A stretch of DNA of 64,000 nucleotides, taken from VAZQ01 sp963739175. GTDB taxonomy: Bacteria > Pseudomonadota > Alphaproteobacteria > Rhizobiales > Xanthobacteraceae. Positions 43,270 through 51,789 of this stretch are shown one piece after another (the first letter of the stretch is position 1; each line of letters begins with the position of its first letter). A program made the translations under genes and the position numbers. The DNA lies in assembly GCA_963739175.1 (NCBI GenBank), contig CAVTZH010000009.1, positions 992,001-1,056,000 on the forward strand, read 5' to 3'. Under the pieces are notes generated by a model. It saw only the letters and a program-made list of their open reading frames with translations. It was not told where the DNA came from and searched no databases.

Positions 43270-43761
43270 ATGAACCGTGCCGCTCTCACCGAGAAGATCC
43301 TCGACATCAAGCGCGAGAAGGGTTGGAAGTGGAAGACGATCTGCGAAAAGGTCGGCGGCTTCTCCGACACGCTGATCGTCGGCGCGCTGCTCGGCCAGAT
43401 GAAGCTGACCAAGCCGCAGGCCGCCAAGGCCGCCGAGCTGTTCGGCCTGTCGAAAGGCGAGGAGGCGCTGCTCAACGAGGTGCCGATGCGCGGCACCGGC
43501 ACGCCGATGCCGCCGACCGATCCGCTGATCTACCGCTTCTATGAGATGGTGATGGTCAACGGCCCGGCGTGGAAGCAGCTGATCGAGGAAGAGTTCGGCG
43601 ACGGCATCATGTCGGCGATCGACTTCGACTTCCAGATGGAGCGCGTCGCCAATCCGAAGGGCGACCGCGTCAAGATCACGATGTCGGGCAAGTTCCTGCC
43701 GTACAAGTATTACGGCGCGACGCGGCAACGTGCCGGAGTACGGCTATCAAGGAAGACGTAG
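43270..43761 (+). CDS. cynS: Cyanase (cyanate hydratase)
   Basis: This gene encodes an enzyme that turns cyanate and bicarbonate into CO2 and carbamate, hence ammonia. It has an N-terminal HTH-like region ('LGQMKLTKPQAAKAAELFGL') and the conserved C-terminal domain. The catalytic trio is in place: Arg89 and Glu92 in 'LIYRFYEMVMVNGP', and Ser115 in 'FGDGIMSAIDFD'. After 'GKFLPYKYYGAT' the last ten residues look shifted. A related tail 'GNVPEYGY' appears in another frame after an extra C near 43723. The active core is unaffected. AAGGAGA stands before the ATG at 43270. Confidence 0.93.
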   Translation: MNRAALTEKILDIKREKGWKWKTICEKVGGFSDTLIVGALLGQMKLTKPQAAKAAELFGLSKGEEALLNEVPMRGTGTPMPPTDPLIYRFYEMVMVNGPAWKQLIEEEFGDGIMSAIDFDFQMERVANPKGDRVKITMSGKFLPYKYYGATRQRAGVRLSRKT

Positions 43762-43766
43762 GAGCG

Positions 43767-44445
43767 ATGGCCTCCGTCCATCGCAGCCTATCCGAAGAAG
43801 CCCGGCTTCCGCCTCGGCATCTACGTCTGCAAGGACGCCGAGATCGTCGACTTCGCCGCGCCGCATGGCGTGTTCTCGGTGGCGCGGCGGCTCGATCCCG
43901 AGCTCGACGCCTTCATCGTCGCGGAGGCGCTGCGGCCGGTGCAGGCGCAGGCCGGCTTCACGGTGCTGCCGAACTACGGCTTCAACGACGCGCCCGACAT
44001 GGACGCGTTCCTGATCCCGGGTGGCTTCGGCTTGCGGCAGGAGACCAACAACGGGCGGCTGCACGCGTTCGTCCGCGCGCTGCCGGAGAAGACGCTGCTG
44101 GTGAGCGTGTGCACCGGCTCGTGGATTTACGGCCGCATGGGCCTGCTCGACGGCAAGGCGGCGACCAACCGCAAGGAGCCGGATCGGCTCGAAGCCTCCA
44201 ACATGGGCAAGGTGCCGATCGACCGTCTGGCCGAGATTGCGCCGAAATGCCGGATCAGCCGCGCCCGCGTGGTCGATTCCGGCCGCATCATCTCAGGCGG
44301 CGGCATCAATTCCGGCATGGAGGTGGGCTTCCACCTGCTGCGCCGGGCCGGCTACGACGAAGCCTTCATCGCCGACGTCGCGCGCGTGATGGAGTACAAG
44401 GCCGCGTACGACGTCTACAAGGACGATATCGAATACGACGGATAA
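43767..44445 (+). pseudogene. DJ-1/PfpI family protein (isonitrile-hydratase-like), one-base frameshift
   Basis: The ATG at 43767 gives 'MASV', and one extra C near 43780 then breaks the frame. Restored, the protein continues 'IAAYPKKPGFRLGIYVCKDA' and 'VDFAAPHGVFSVARRLDPE'. It has the nucleophile elbow 'LLVSVCTGSWIYGRMGLLDG' with its cysteine, and ends 'YKDDIEYDG' after 225 residues. This branch of DJ-1/PfpI includes isonitrile hydratase. It is the last gene of the cyanate-type operon, only a few bases after cynS, and may act on a related C-N compound. That role is inference. Confidence 0.8.
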
Positions 44446-44452
44446 TCGGTCC

Positions 44453-44483
44453 GTGTCCCGGACGCTCGTAGCGTCCGGGACAC
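44453..44483. terminator. Strong hairpin between convergent genes
   Basis: GTGTCCCGGACGCT and AGCGTCCGGGACAC form a perfect 14-base stem with a three-base loop. It lies just past the cyanate-type operon and just before the end of the convergent TPR gene, so it could terminate both. It lacks a T-run and may also be a dispersed palindrome. Confidence 0.6.
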
Positions 44484-44492
44484 GTGCTCAGG

Positions 44493-45819
44493 TCACGCCG
44501 CAATTTTCAGCTCTGCCGCACGCTTGACGAACAGCCGCGAGAGCGGGCTCTTCGGCCGCATCGCCAGCCGTTCGGAGGCGAGCGCAGTCGCGATCGACTG
44601 CTGGCCGGCGCGCAGTGCCGCCTCGATCAGCGTGAGGTCGATGACGTCGCGTTGCGCGTGGCTGCCGCCGAAGCGGCTCGCGATGTTGCGCACGTCGCGC
44701 AACCGCCACAACGTCTCCGTATAGTTGCCGTCGCCGAACGCCTTGATCGCCAGCACCACCGGATGGCCGACCTTGCGCGTGAACACGGCGTTGTCGCCGT
44801 CGCGCGCCATCGCTTCCTTCTGGGTCTCGATCACGCGCGCCAGCAACTGCTTGCGGCCGGCGCCGACAAAGGCCATCGCCGCGTGCGCGTCGTTGAAGGC
44901 GTAGTTGCCGGCATCCTGCATGCGGCTCCCAGGCGTCCGCCACCGCCTGCCAGCGGTCGCCGACGTCGACGCCGCGCAAGTGCATGCGCCACAGCATCGC
45001 CGAGGCGTCGATCATTTCGAGAATGATGCGCGACTTCGCGCCGTTGATCGGCCCGTCGAACAGCTGCAACGCCTCGTCGGCCTGGCCGAGATCGAGGTGA
45101 TAGAGCGCGACGTGCCACCAGTTGTGGACGGCGAAGAAGCTGTCGCGCGACCAGCCTTCGGTGTTGCCGGCCATCCAGGTGATGCCTTCCTGCTGGCGGC
45201 CCTGCATCTCCATCACATGCGCGACGGCATGTTGTGCCCAGCTATCGCGCGCTTCGAGCGCCACCGCGGTGCGGCCCGCGACCTCGGCGGCGATGTAGTC
45301 GCCGGTCTCCTCGAGGCCGAAGGCATGCATGCCGAGCATGGCGTGATAGCCCGGCACGCTGTTCGACCACGCCGGCAATGCACGTGCGACGCGGTCGCGC
45401 AGCATGCGCGCTTCGCCGCGGAAGAAGTCGAGCTGGTGGCCGACTTGCAGCGCGAGCAGGTCGTGCGGATGTTCGATCGCGACGTCCTCCATCACCTGCG
45501 CCGCCTGGTGCCAGCGGCCTTCGATCAGATGGTTGATGGCGTTGAGGTGGCCCTGCTCCTGCGCGGCGGCGGGAAGCGTCCAGGCGGCATCGCGTGACGC
45601 GCGCGCGACCGCAAGTCCGGCCGGCTCGGTGCCGAGCAGATGCAGCCACGCGCGCAGCGCGTGCGCCATCACGAACTCGGGGCTTTCGGCAATCGCCTTG
45701 TCGACGCTCGCGACCGGATCGTTGATGAAAAGGTTCAGTTCACGCACCGCCGTCTCATAATGAGGCAGGCTTTTCTCGGTGGCGCCGGTCAGTTGGTGGC
45801 CGCGGCAATCCTTCAGCAC
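44493..45819 (-). pseudogene. TPR-repeat protein (TTC38-like), frameshifted near the C-terminus
   Basis: The frame from 45819 gives about 297 residues of a helical repeat protein: 'AIAESPEFVMAHALRAWLHL', 'ALQVGHQLDFFRGEARMLRD', 'GYHAMLGMHAFGLEETGDYI' and 'HAVAHVMEMQGRQQEGITWM'. This order matches TTC38-like tetratricopeptide proteins. Near 44930 the frame breaks, and 'MQDAGNYAFNDAHAAMAFVG' to 'VKRAAELKIAA' completes the protein in another frame. Loss of two bases restores 442 codons. Function is unclear; such proteins are cytoplasmic and metal-free. Confidence 0.75.
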
Positions 45820-45960
45820 ACGCGTTCTCCTTTGTTCTTCTTCACAATTTCATCTGGAAGGCCCCTTAGTTGCGCGAGGGGACGGTTTGGTTCAAAAATT
45901 TTCGGAAGAATTTTGGCTGGCCGCACGACGAAAGTATAAGACGCTGGAAAGTATGAGGCG

Positions 45961-46374
45961 CTAGACCTCGACGACGACGTATTGCGCCTCGATCGAGACC
46001 GGAAACGTCTCGGCGACATAGGGGCCTTTCACCAGTTCGCCGCCGGGCGCGACCGCCACCGGATATTGTCGGATGACGAGATTCTTCGGGTCGCAATAGG
46101 ACTGTCCGGTCGCGATCTCGAACTCCCAGCCGTGCCACGGGCAGCGCAAGAATTCGCCCTTGCGCACGATCTTGTAGTCGCCGGGGCCTTCCGATTGCGC
46201 AAGCCCGACGATCTCGCCCTCGCAGAGCGCGCCGCCGGCATGCGGGCAGCGGTTGGCGAGCGCGTAGAATTTGCCGGCGACATTGAACAGGCCGATCTCG
46301 CGGCCCTTGACCGTGACGAGCTTGCTGTTTCCAGGCGTGATCTCGTCGACCGTCGCGACGACGTGACGGCTCAT
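45961..46374 (-). CDS. Rieske [2Fe-2S] ferredoxin-like protein
   Basis: This 137-residue Rieske domain protein has the cluster-binding pairs 'NRCPHAGGALCEG' and 'LRCPWHGWEFE' in normal spacing. It has no catalytic or membrane domain, so it is a soluble electron carrier or the ferredoxin component of an oxygenase. It overlaps the upstream amidohydrolase by four bases (ATGA), making it the last gene of a four-gene operon. No ring-hydroxylating oxygenase alpha subunit is present nearby. Confidence 0.9.
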   Translation of the reverse strand: MSRHVVATVDEITPGNSKLVTVKGREIGLFNVAGKFYALANRCPHAGGALCEGEIVGLAQSEGPGDYKIVRKGEFLRCPWHGWEFEIATGQSYCDPKNLVIRQYPVAVAPGGELVKGPYVAETFPVSIEAQYVVVEV

Positions 46375-47474
46375 GCGAGCCGATACAACGCCTTTGCGTT
46401 GTCCCGGAACAGCATGGCTTTCTGCTTGTCGCTCATCTTGAACTTGATGGCGTAGCGCGGATCGTCGAAATCCCAATGCGGGTAGTCGGTCGAGAGCAGC
46501 ATGCGATCCCAGCCGAGCCAGTCGATCACCTCGGTGAGATGCGCGGGATCGTCGGGTTCCTCGATCGGCTGAGTCGTGTACCAGAAATGCTCGCGCAGAT
46601 ATTCGGACGGCGGGCGTTTGAGGTGCGGCACTTCCTTGCGCATGCGCTCCCAGTTGCGGTCCATGCGCCAGCCGAGCGCCGGCGCCCAGGTATAACCGGA
46701 CTCGATCGACACCACCTTGAGTTTCGGGAAGCGCTCGAACACGCCTTCCATGATCATGCTCACCACCATCGCCTGCTGGTGCGGCAGGAAGGCGTAGTGT
46801 TCCTGCATGTAGTAGGTCGGCCAGCCGGAGCCGGTGGAGGGATGTCCGCCGTTGATGTTGGCGTTGTGCTGCCCGAGCGGCAGGCCCGACGCCTCGACCG
46901 CCTCGTAGATCGGCCAGTAGCGCTGGCGGCCGAGCGGTTCGTTGGCGCGCGGCGAGATCAGCACTTGCGAGAACGAGCGGTCGGCGGCGCGCAGCTCGAT
47001 CTCCTTGACGGCGGCGGCCGCGTTCTCCTGCGGCACCACGAGCCCGGCGCGCAGCCGCGGCTCCTTGCGGATGAAATATTCGAGCTGCCATTCGTTGACG
47101 GCATGCGCGAGCGCCGCGCCATAGTCGAGATTGCGCTCCTCGAAGCCGGAGCCGTTGCCGGGGATGAGCATGCCGACTTCGACGCCGTTGGCGTCGAGGT
47201 GCTGCTTCTGCATGGTCTCGAGATCGGAGCCGGGCGCGCCGCCGCCGGGCGGGAACGCGTCCTTGCGCCGGCCGCCGGCCATCATGCGCGGATAGACATT
47301 CTGTCCCGCCCACAGGCCCTGCCGGATGTGGCCGCCGAAGGTCGCCATGTGCTCGCGCCAGCGCGCTTCCATGAACGGCGCCAAGTCCGATTTCACGCGC
47401 TGAACGGGATGGATGTCGCAATCGATGATCGCAAGCTTCTGTGCGGCGGTGACGTCCCGGACCGGAATGTTCAT
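46371..47474 (-). CDS. Amidohydrolase-family protein (ACMSD-like decarboxylase/hydrolase), copy 1
   Basis: This 367-residue TIM-barrel protein of the amidohydrolase_2 family has 'AIIDCDIHPVQRVKSDLAPF' near 15-34, supplying early metal ligands in a D-x-H motif. 'GLPLGQHNANINGGHPSTGS', 'LKVVSIESGYTWAPALGWRM' and the late Asp in 'RMLLSTDYPHWDFDDPRY' follow. Members include ACMSD and aromatic-acid decarboxylases (resorcylate-type), which cleave C-C or C-N bonds with a single metal. It is translationally coupled to the Rieske gene. Confidence 0.88.
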   Translation of the reverse strand: MNIPVRDVTAAQKLAIIDCDIHPVQRVKSDLAPFMEARWREHMATFGGHIRQGLWAGQNVYPRMMAGGRRKDAFPPGGGAPGSDLETMQKQHLDANGVEVGMLIPGNGSGFEERNLDYGAALAHAVNEWQLEYFIRKEPRLRAGLVVPQENAAAAVKEIELRAADRSFSQVLISPRANEPLGRQRYWPIYEAVEASGLPLGQHNANINGGHPSTGSGWPTYYMQEHYAFLPHQQAMVVSMIMEGVFERFPKLKVVSIESGYTWAPALGWRMDRNWERMRKEVPHLKRPPSEYLREHFWYTTQPIEEPDDPAHLTEVIDWLGWDRMLLSTDYPHWDFDDPRYAIKFKMSDKQKAMLFRDNAKALYRLA

Positions 47475-48580
47475 GGGACTGCCTCCTTGTTCTTCGTTGG
47501 CGCTCCGTCTTGGGCCTCGCGCAGGCGCGGATAGGTCGCGAGCGGATTGTCGACCAGAATCTTGCCGATCATAGCATCGGAAAGCCCGTCCGGCAGCACC
47601 CTGTCGCCCTCGAATTGCCAGTGCGGATAGTCGGTCGAGAACAAGAGCAGGTCCTCGCTGCCGATATGCTCGAGCGTGCGGATGAGCTTCTGCGGATCAT
47701 TCGCGGGCAGGTCGAGCGGCTGCAGCGTGAAACGCACGTGCTCACGGATGATGTCGGCCGGCGGGCGGTCGAGCCACGGCACCTCGGCGCGCACGCCGCG
47801 CCAGGTCTTGTTGATACGCCAGAGCAGCGTCGGCAGCCAGGTGAAGCCGGACTCGATGCAGACGAGCCTGAGCTTGGGAAATTTCTGGAACACGCCTTCG
47901 GCGATGAAACTCAGCAGCAGGTTCTCGAAGCTACCGCTTTGCGCGATGTAGTCCTCGACCTGATAGGACGGCCAGCCAGCGGCGGTCGGCGACGTGCGAT
48001 AGGTCGAGCCCGCGTGCACACCGACGGTGAGGCCGTGGCGTTCGCAGGCTTCATAGATCGGCCAGAACATGCGCCGCCCCAGCGGCATCTCGCCCATCAC
48101 CGGCATCAGCACCTGCACGAAGCGCTTGTCGTGCGCGAGCCGCTCGATCTCCTTCACCGCCAGCTCGGGATTGTGCAACGGCAGCAGGATCGACGCGCGC
48201 AGGCGTGGCTCGCGGTCGAGCCATTCCCTGGCGATGTAGTCGTTGACCGCCGCGATCAGCGCCGACGCCATGTCCTCGTTGAACAGGGAGATGGCGCCGT
48301 GCAGCGTATTGCAGATGGCGAGGCGCACGCCGAAGGCGTCGAGTGCGTGCGCGCGCAAGAGATCGAGGTCGCTGCCGGGCGCCGCGCCGTCCTTGGGCCG
48401 CCAGTCGGGCCGGCACGACAGCGGCGAGTTCGGCGGATAGCTCTGCAGATGGAACGACTGCTTGTGGATGTGACGGTTGACGACCTGGTCGCGCCAGTAG
48501 TCGTCGAGATAAGGCAGCAGCGCCGTGGTGCCCGGCACAGCCGGGTGGATATCGCAGTCGATGGCGCCGCGGGTAATCAT
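47471..48580 (-). CDS. Amidohydrolase-family protein, copy 2
   Basis: This 369-residue paralogue has 'GAIDCDIHPAVPGTTALLPY' at the start, 'GLTVGVHAGSTYRTSPTAAG', 'LRLVCIESGFTWLPTLLWRI' and 'LLLFSTDYPHWQFEGDRVLP'. All metal and active-site blocks present in copy 1 recur, though overall identity looks moderate, so both are probably active on related substrates. It overlaps copy 1 by four bases, and its start is three bases from the end of the Bug gene. The operon order therefore reads uptake protein, enzyme, enzyme, electron carrier. Confidence 0.88.
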   Translation of the reverse strand: MITRGAIDCDIHPAVPGTTALLPYLDDYWRDQVVNRHIHKQSFHLQSYPPNSPLSCRPDWRPKDGAAPGSDLDLLRAHALDAFGVRLAICNTLHGAISLFNEDMASALIAAVNDYIAREWLDREPRLRASILLPLHNPELAVKEIERLAHDKRFVQVLMPVMGEMPLGRRMFWPIYEACERHGLTVGVHAGSTYRTSPTAAGWPSYQVEDYIAQSGSFENLLLSFIAEGVFQKFPKLRLVCIESGFTWLPTLLWRINKTWRGVRAEVPWLDRPPADIIREHVRFTLQPLDLPANDPQKLIRTLEHIGSEDLLLFSTDYPHWQFEGDRVLPDGLSDAMIGKILVDNPLATYPRLREAQDGAPTKNKEAVP

Positions 48581-48582
48581 CC

Positions 48583-49596
48583 TCACTCCATCGCCTTCTT
48601 GGCGGTCGCGAGCACGTCCGGCGACACCGCGAAGCTCCGCGCCACGATCGCCTGCATTTCGCCGCCGGTCAAAGGCGCAACGTCGAGCTTGCCCTTGGTT
48701 GCTTCTGCGAGGAAGCCCGCATCCTTCATGGTCAATTCGAACGCGCGGCGGATCGCGGCGGCGCGCTCGGGAGGCGTTCCCGGCGGCATGAAGAACGGAC
48801 GTCCCAGCGCCGGCACCAGCGAGAGGAAATCGAGCACCAGCTTGTCGCGCTCGTTGGTCCCGACGTCGGGCAGCAGCGGGCGGTCCTTGAGCTCCGGCGC
48901 CTTGCGCAGTCCCTGCTGCACCAGCACGTTCACCTTGCCGGCCGCGACCCAGTCGCTGGTCGCCTTGAGCCCGGTCCAGCCGGAAACGCGCCCGCTCACT
49001 TCGCCGCGCTCGATCGCGAGATCGGCCTCGGTCGCGCCCGGATAGCCGGTGATGACCTTGAACTTCGTCCCGACGAGCTGGTTGAGGATGCGTGGCACAA
49101 AATAGTTGGGCGAGCCGTGGCCGGTCGACGACAGCGCCACCTCGCGCTCGCGCACCTCGGCAAGTGTCTTCACCGGCGTGGTGTGCCAGACCCACAGCAC
49201 GTTGACCTCGTCGGCCGGGCTGCCGACCCAGTGGAATTTGCGCAGGTCGTATTGCACGCCCTCGGCCTGCATCACCTGGTCGGTGACAATGCCGGGCGTG
49301 GTGATGCCGATCGCCGTGCCGTCATGCGGCCCGACCTTCTGAAACAGGTTGGCGAGCCGGCGGCCGCCGGCGCCAGGCACGTTCTGCACGATGACGTTAG
49401 GCTTGCCCGGGATGTGCGCGCCGATATGGCGCGCCAGGATGCGGGCATAGAGATCGAACACGCCGCCGGAGCTGAAGCCGACCGAGATGGTCACCGTCTT
49501 GCCGGCGTAGAATTGCGCCAGCGCGGCGTCGTCTTGCGCGGCAGCGGGCGCAACGGATGCAACAAGGAGGACGCCGAAGGCAAATGCGGAGCGCAT
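48583..49596 (-). CDS. Bug/TctC-family periplasmic binding protein
   Basis: This 337-residue protein has signal peptide 'MRSAFAFGVLLVASVAPAAA' and the Bug pattern 'FYAGKTVTISVGFSSGGVFD', 'VIVQNVPGAGGRRLANLF' and 'VITGYPGATEADLAIERGEV'. The 'SSGGVFDLYARI' form belongs to the branch with a modified ligand loop seen also in the gene at 50300. It heads the amidohydrolase/Rieske operon and probably captures its substrate. No TctA/TctB genes are near, so it may share the permease at 8260-10250 or another. Confidence 0.9.
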   Translation of the reverse strand: MRSAFAFGVLLVASVAPAAAQDDAALAQFYAGKTVTISVGFSSGGVFDLYARILARHIGAHIPGKPNVIVQNVPGAGGRRLANLFQKVGPHDGTAIGITTPGIVTDQVMQAEGVQYDLRKFHWVGSPADEVNVLWVWHTTPVKTLAEVREREVALSSTGHGSPNYFVPRILNQLVGTKFKVITGYPGATEADLAIERGEVSGRVSGWTGLKATSDWVAAGKVNVLVQQGLRKAPELKDRPLLPDVGTNERDKLVLDFLSLVPALGRPFFMPPGTPPERAAAIRRAFELTMKDAGFLAEATKGKLDVAPLTGGEMQAIVARSFAVSPDVLATAKKAME

Positions 49597-49695
49597 GTCT
49601 CACCCGGGAATGCGCTCACAGCCTATGGCCCGCGCTGCGCTGCTGCAAGCAGCCGCGGCGCGGGCTGTCGCCCACCATTCGGCGGTGGCGACGCG

Positions 49696-50151
49696 CTAAC
49701 GCGCTCCCGCCTTGCCGTCGGCAGACTGCGAATGCGCGCCGCCCGGCTCCGAAATGCCGCACAGCGCTTCGCCGGCGTTGGCGGGCCCGTCCGCCACGGC
49801 GAGATCGCCGAGCGAAACGATGCCGACCAGCCGCTTGCTCTTGTTGAGCACCGGCAGGCGGCGGACTTTGATGTCCGCCATGTTCTGCGCCACCTCGCCG
49901 ACGTCGTCTTCCTCGAAGCAATATTTGACGTCCTGGCTCATCACGTCCCGCACCGGCGTATCGGGCCCTTTGCCGAGCGCGATCGCGCGCACCGCGATGT
50001 CGCGGTCGGTGATCATGCCGACCAGGCGATCGTTGTCGCCGACCGGCAACGAGCCGGCGTCGATCTTCGCCATCAGGATCGCCGCGTCACGAATGGACTG
50101 ATTTGGGCTCGCAATGCGTACGTCGTCGCTCATTGCCTCGCGAACTTGCAT
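49696..50151 (-). CDS. Two-CBS-domain protein
   Basis: This 151-residue cytoplasmic protein consists of two CBS motifs: 'VREAMSDDVRIASPNQSIRD' with 'RLVGMITDRDIAVRAIA', and 'VRDVMSQDVKYCFEEDDVGE' with 'RLVGIVSLGDLAVADGP'. Paired CBS domains bind adenosine nucleotides and act as energy or ionic sensors. The C-terminal 25 residues are polar. A GGAGGAAATC site stands before the ATG at 50151. Confidence 0.9.
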   Translation of the reverse strand: MQVREAMSDDVRIASPNQSIRDAAILMAKIDAGSLPVGDNDRLVGMITDRDIAVRAIALGKGPDTPVRDVMSQDVKYCFEEDDVGEVAQNMADIKVRRLPVLNKSKRLVGIVSLGDLAVADGPANAGEALCGISEPGGAHSQSADGKAGAR

Positions 50152-50299
50152 GATTTCCTCCTTGCCGATTGCCGAGACCCGCGTATGCAGAGGAAACGCT
50201 GCCTGTTCCCGGCTGTTCCGTCGTTCCTGGGTATTTTTGAACCGGTTGGCAGTTCCCGATCGCGGCGTATGATGAAGGCCGACATCGGGATCGATCGGC

Positions 50300-51301
50300 A
50301 TGCGGTTTTTGTTCGTTTTCGTGCTGGCGCTGTTGACCGTTACCGCGGCGCCTGCGTTCAGCCAGGACTACTACCGCGGCAAATCGATCACTCTGTTTGC
50401 CGGACAGCCGCCGGGCGGCGGCATCGACATGGAGATGCGGCTGGTTGGGCAGTTCTACGGCAAGCACATTCCGGGCGGCCCGGGCATCGTGCCGCGCAAC
50501 ATGCCGGGCGCCGGGGGGCTGATCCTCGGCAATCATCTCTACAGCGTCGCGCGGCCGGACGGCCTGACGCTCGGCATGCCCGGCCGCACCGGCTTCGTGC
50601 TGGCGCCGATCATCAGCGCCGCCGACACCAAGTATGACCTGCGCAAGTTCACCTGGATCGGCAGCTCGGCGTCGAGCAACCTGGTGCTCTATGTGCGCCG
50701 GGGCTCGAACATCAAGAGCTTCGACGATCTCAGGAGGGCCAAGCGCGAGATCATCATCGCCGGCAGCGGCTCGACCACGTCGAACTCGATCATCCCGGAA
50801 GTGCTGGCGAAATACGAGAACCTGCCGATCAAGGTGGTGCGCGGCTATCCCGGCATCGCCGACGCGGTGCTGGCGGTCGAGCGCGGCGAAGCCGACGGCG
50901 TGCTGTGCCAGCGCGCGAGCCTGCGCCCCGACATGCTGGCGTCGGGCGCGACGGTGCCGGTCTTTCAGCTGTTTGACATGGAGCCGGGCGTGCCGCTGTT
51001 GCAGGATCTGGTCAGCAATCCGCGCGAGAAGGCGCTGCTGGAATTGCTGGCGGCGCCGCAGAAGCTCGGCCTCGCCGTGATCGCGCCGCCCGGATTGCCC
51101 GCCGAGCTGACGCGTACCCTGCGCGAAGCCTATCTCGCCATGGTCGCGACCGCGGAATACCGCGACGAAGCGGTCAAGCGCGGCTTCGACGTCGGCGCGC
51201 CGAATACCGGCGAGGCGATCACGAAATACGTGGCTGACACGCTGAGCAATTTTCCGGCGGAGACGATCGCGGAGTATCGCACCTACGTGGAGCGGCGTTA
51301 G
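50300..51301 (+). CDS. Bug/TctC-family periplasmic binding protein
   Basis: This 333-residue protein has signal peptide 'MRFLFVFVLALLTVTAAPAF', then 'YYRGKSITLFAGQPPGGGID', 'IVPRNMPGAGGLILGNHLYS' and 'IAGSGSTTSNSIIPEVLAKY', all in Bug order. 'GYPGIADAVLAVERGEADG' resembles the gene at 48583, so they form one branch. It is a single gene between the CBS protein (divergent) and a DUF427 gene (convergent). Ligand is unknown. Confidence 0.9.
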   Translation: MRFLFVFVLALLTVTAAPAFSQDYYRGKSITLFAGQPPGGGIDMEMRLVGQFYGKHIPGGPGIVPRNMPGAGGLILGNHLYSVARPDGLTLGMPGRTGFVLAPIISAADTKYDLRKFTWIGSSASSNLVLYVRRGSNIKSFDDLRRAKREIIIAGSGSTTSNSIIPEVLAKYENLPIKVVRGYPGIADAVLAVERGEADGVLCQRASLRPDMLASGATVPVFQLFDMEPGVPLLQDLVSNPREKALLELLAAPQKLGLAVIAPPGLPAELTRTLREAYLAMVATAEYRDEAVKRGFDVGAPNTGEAITKYVADTLSNFPAETIAEYRTYVERR

Positions 51302-51303
51302 CT

Positions 51304-51663
51304 TCAGCTCTCTTCGATCGCGTCGACACGGTTGGGATAGAACGCGATGCGGCCGGAAATCTCGGCCATCGCCGGAAACGGCTGCTCGTAGCTCCATATC
51401 GCGTTCTCCGCGAGCTTGTCGCCGGCGCGGATCGAGTAGTACGACGCGTCGCCCTTGTAGGGGCAATGGGTCGAATGGCTGGTGCGTTCGAACGCCGCCA
51501 TGTCGGCATCCTCGCGCGGAATGTAGAACACCGGCTTGTAGGTCGTTTCGCGCAACACCAGCGCGCGCGTGGTGTCGGCGACGGTGCGGCCGTTGAACGT
51601 GACGCGCACCCGCTGCGGATGCGGCTCGATCGTGATCGGATGGTCGGGACCGGGAAGTTTCAT
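51304..51663 (-). CDS. DUF427 domain protein
   Basis: This 119-residue single-domain protein has the DUF427 hallmarks 'RVRVTFNGRTVADTTRALVL', 'YKPVFYIPREDAD' and the Cys/Tyr block 'HCPYKGDASYYSI', followed by 'AIWSYEQPFPAMAEISGRIA'. The family is a small beta-rich fold of unknown activity often near oxidoreductases. Its ATG at 51663 is the only start that preserves the N-terminal strand. Confidence 0.88.
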   Translation of the reverse strand: MKLPGPDHPITIEPHPQRVRVTFNGRTVADTTRALVLRETTYKPVFYIPREDADMAAFERTSHSTHCPYKGDASYYSIRAGDKLAENAIWSYEQPFPAMAEISGRIAFYPNRVDAIEES

Positions 51664-51789
51664 GCCGGGGAATCTAGGAAGCTTCGCCGGCTGGCGCAAT
51701 GCGGGAACACCGCTGCCGCTCGACGTCGGATGTGCTAGGCTCAAGCCGCATAAACAGCCCGCGCTTGAACACGGGTGAGGGAGGTTGCC

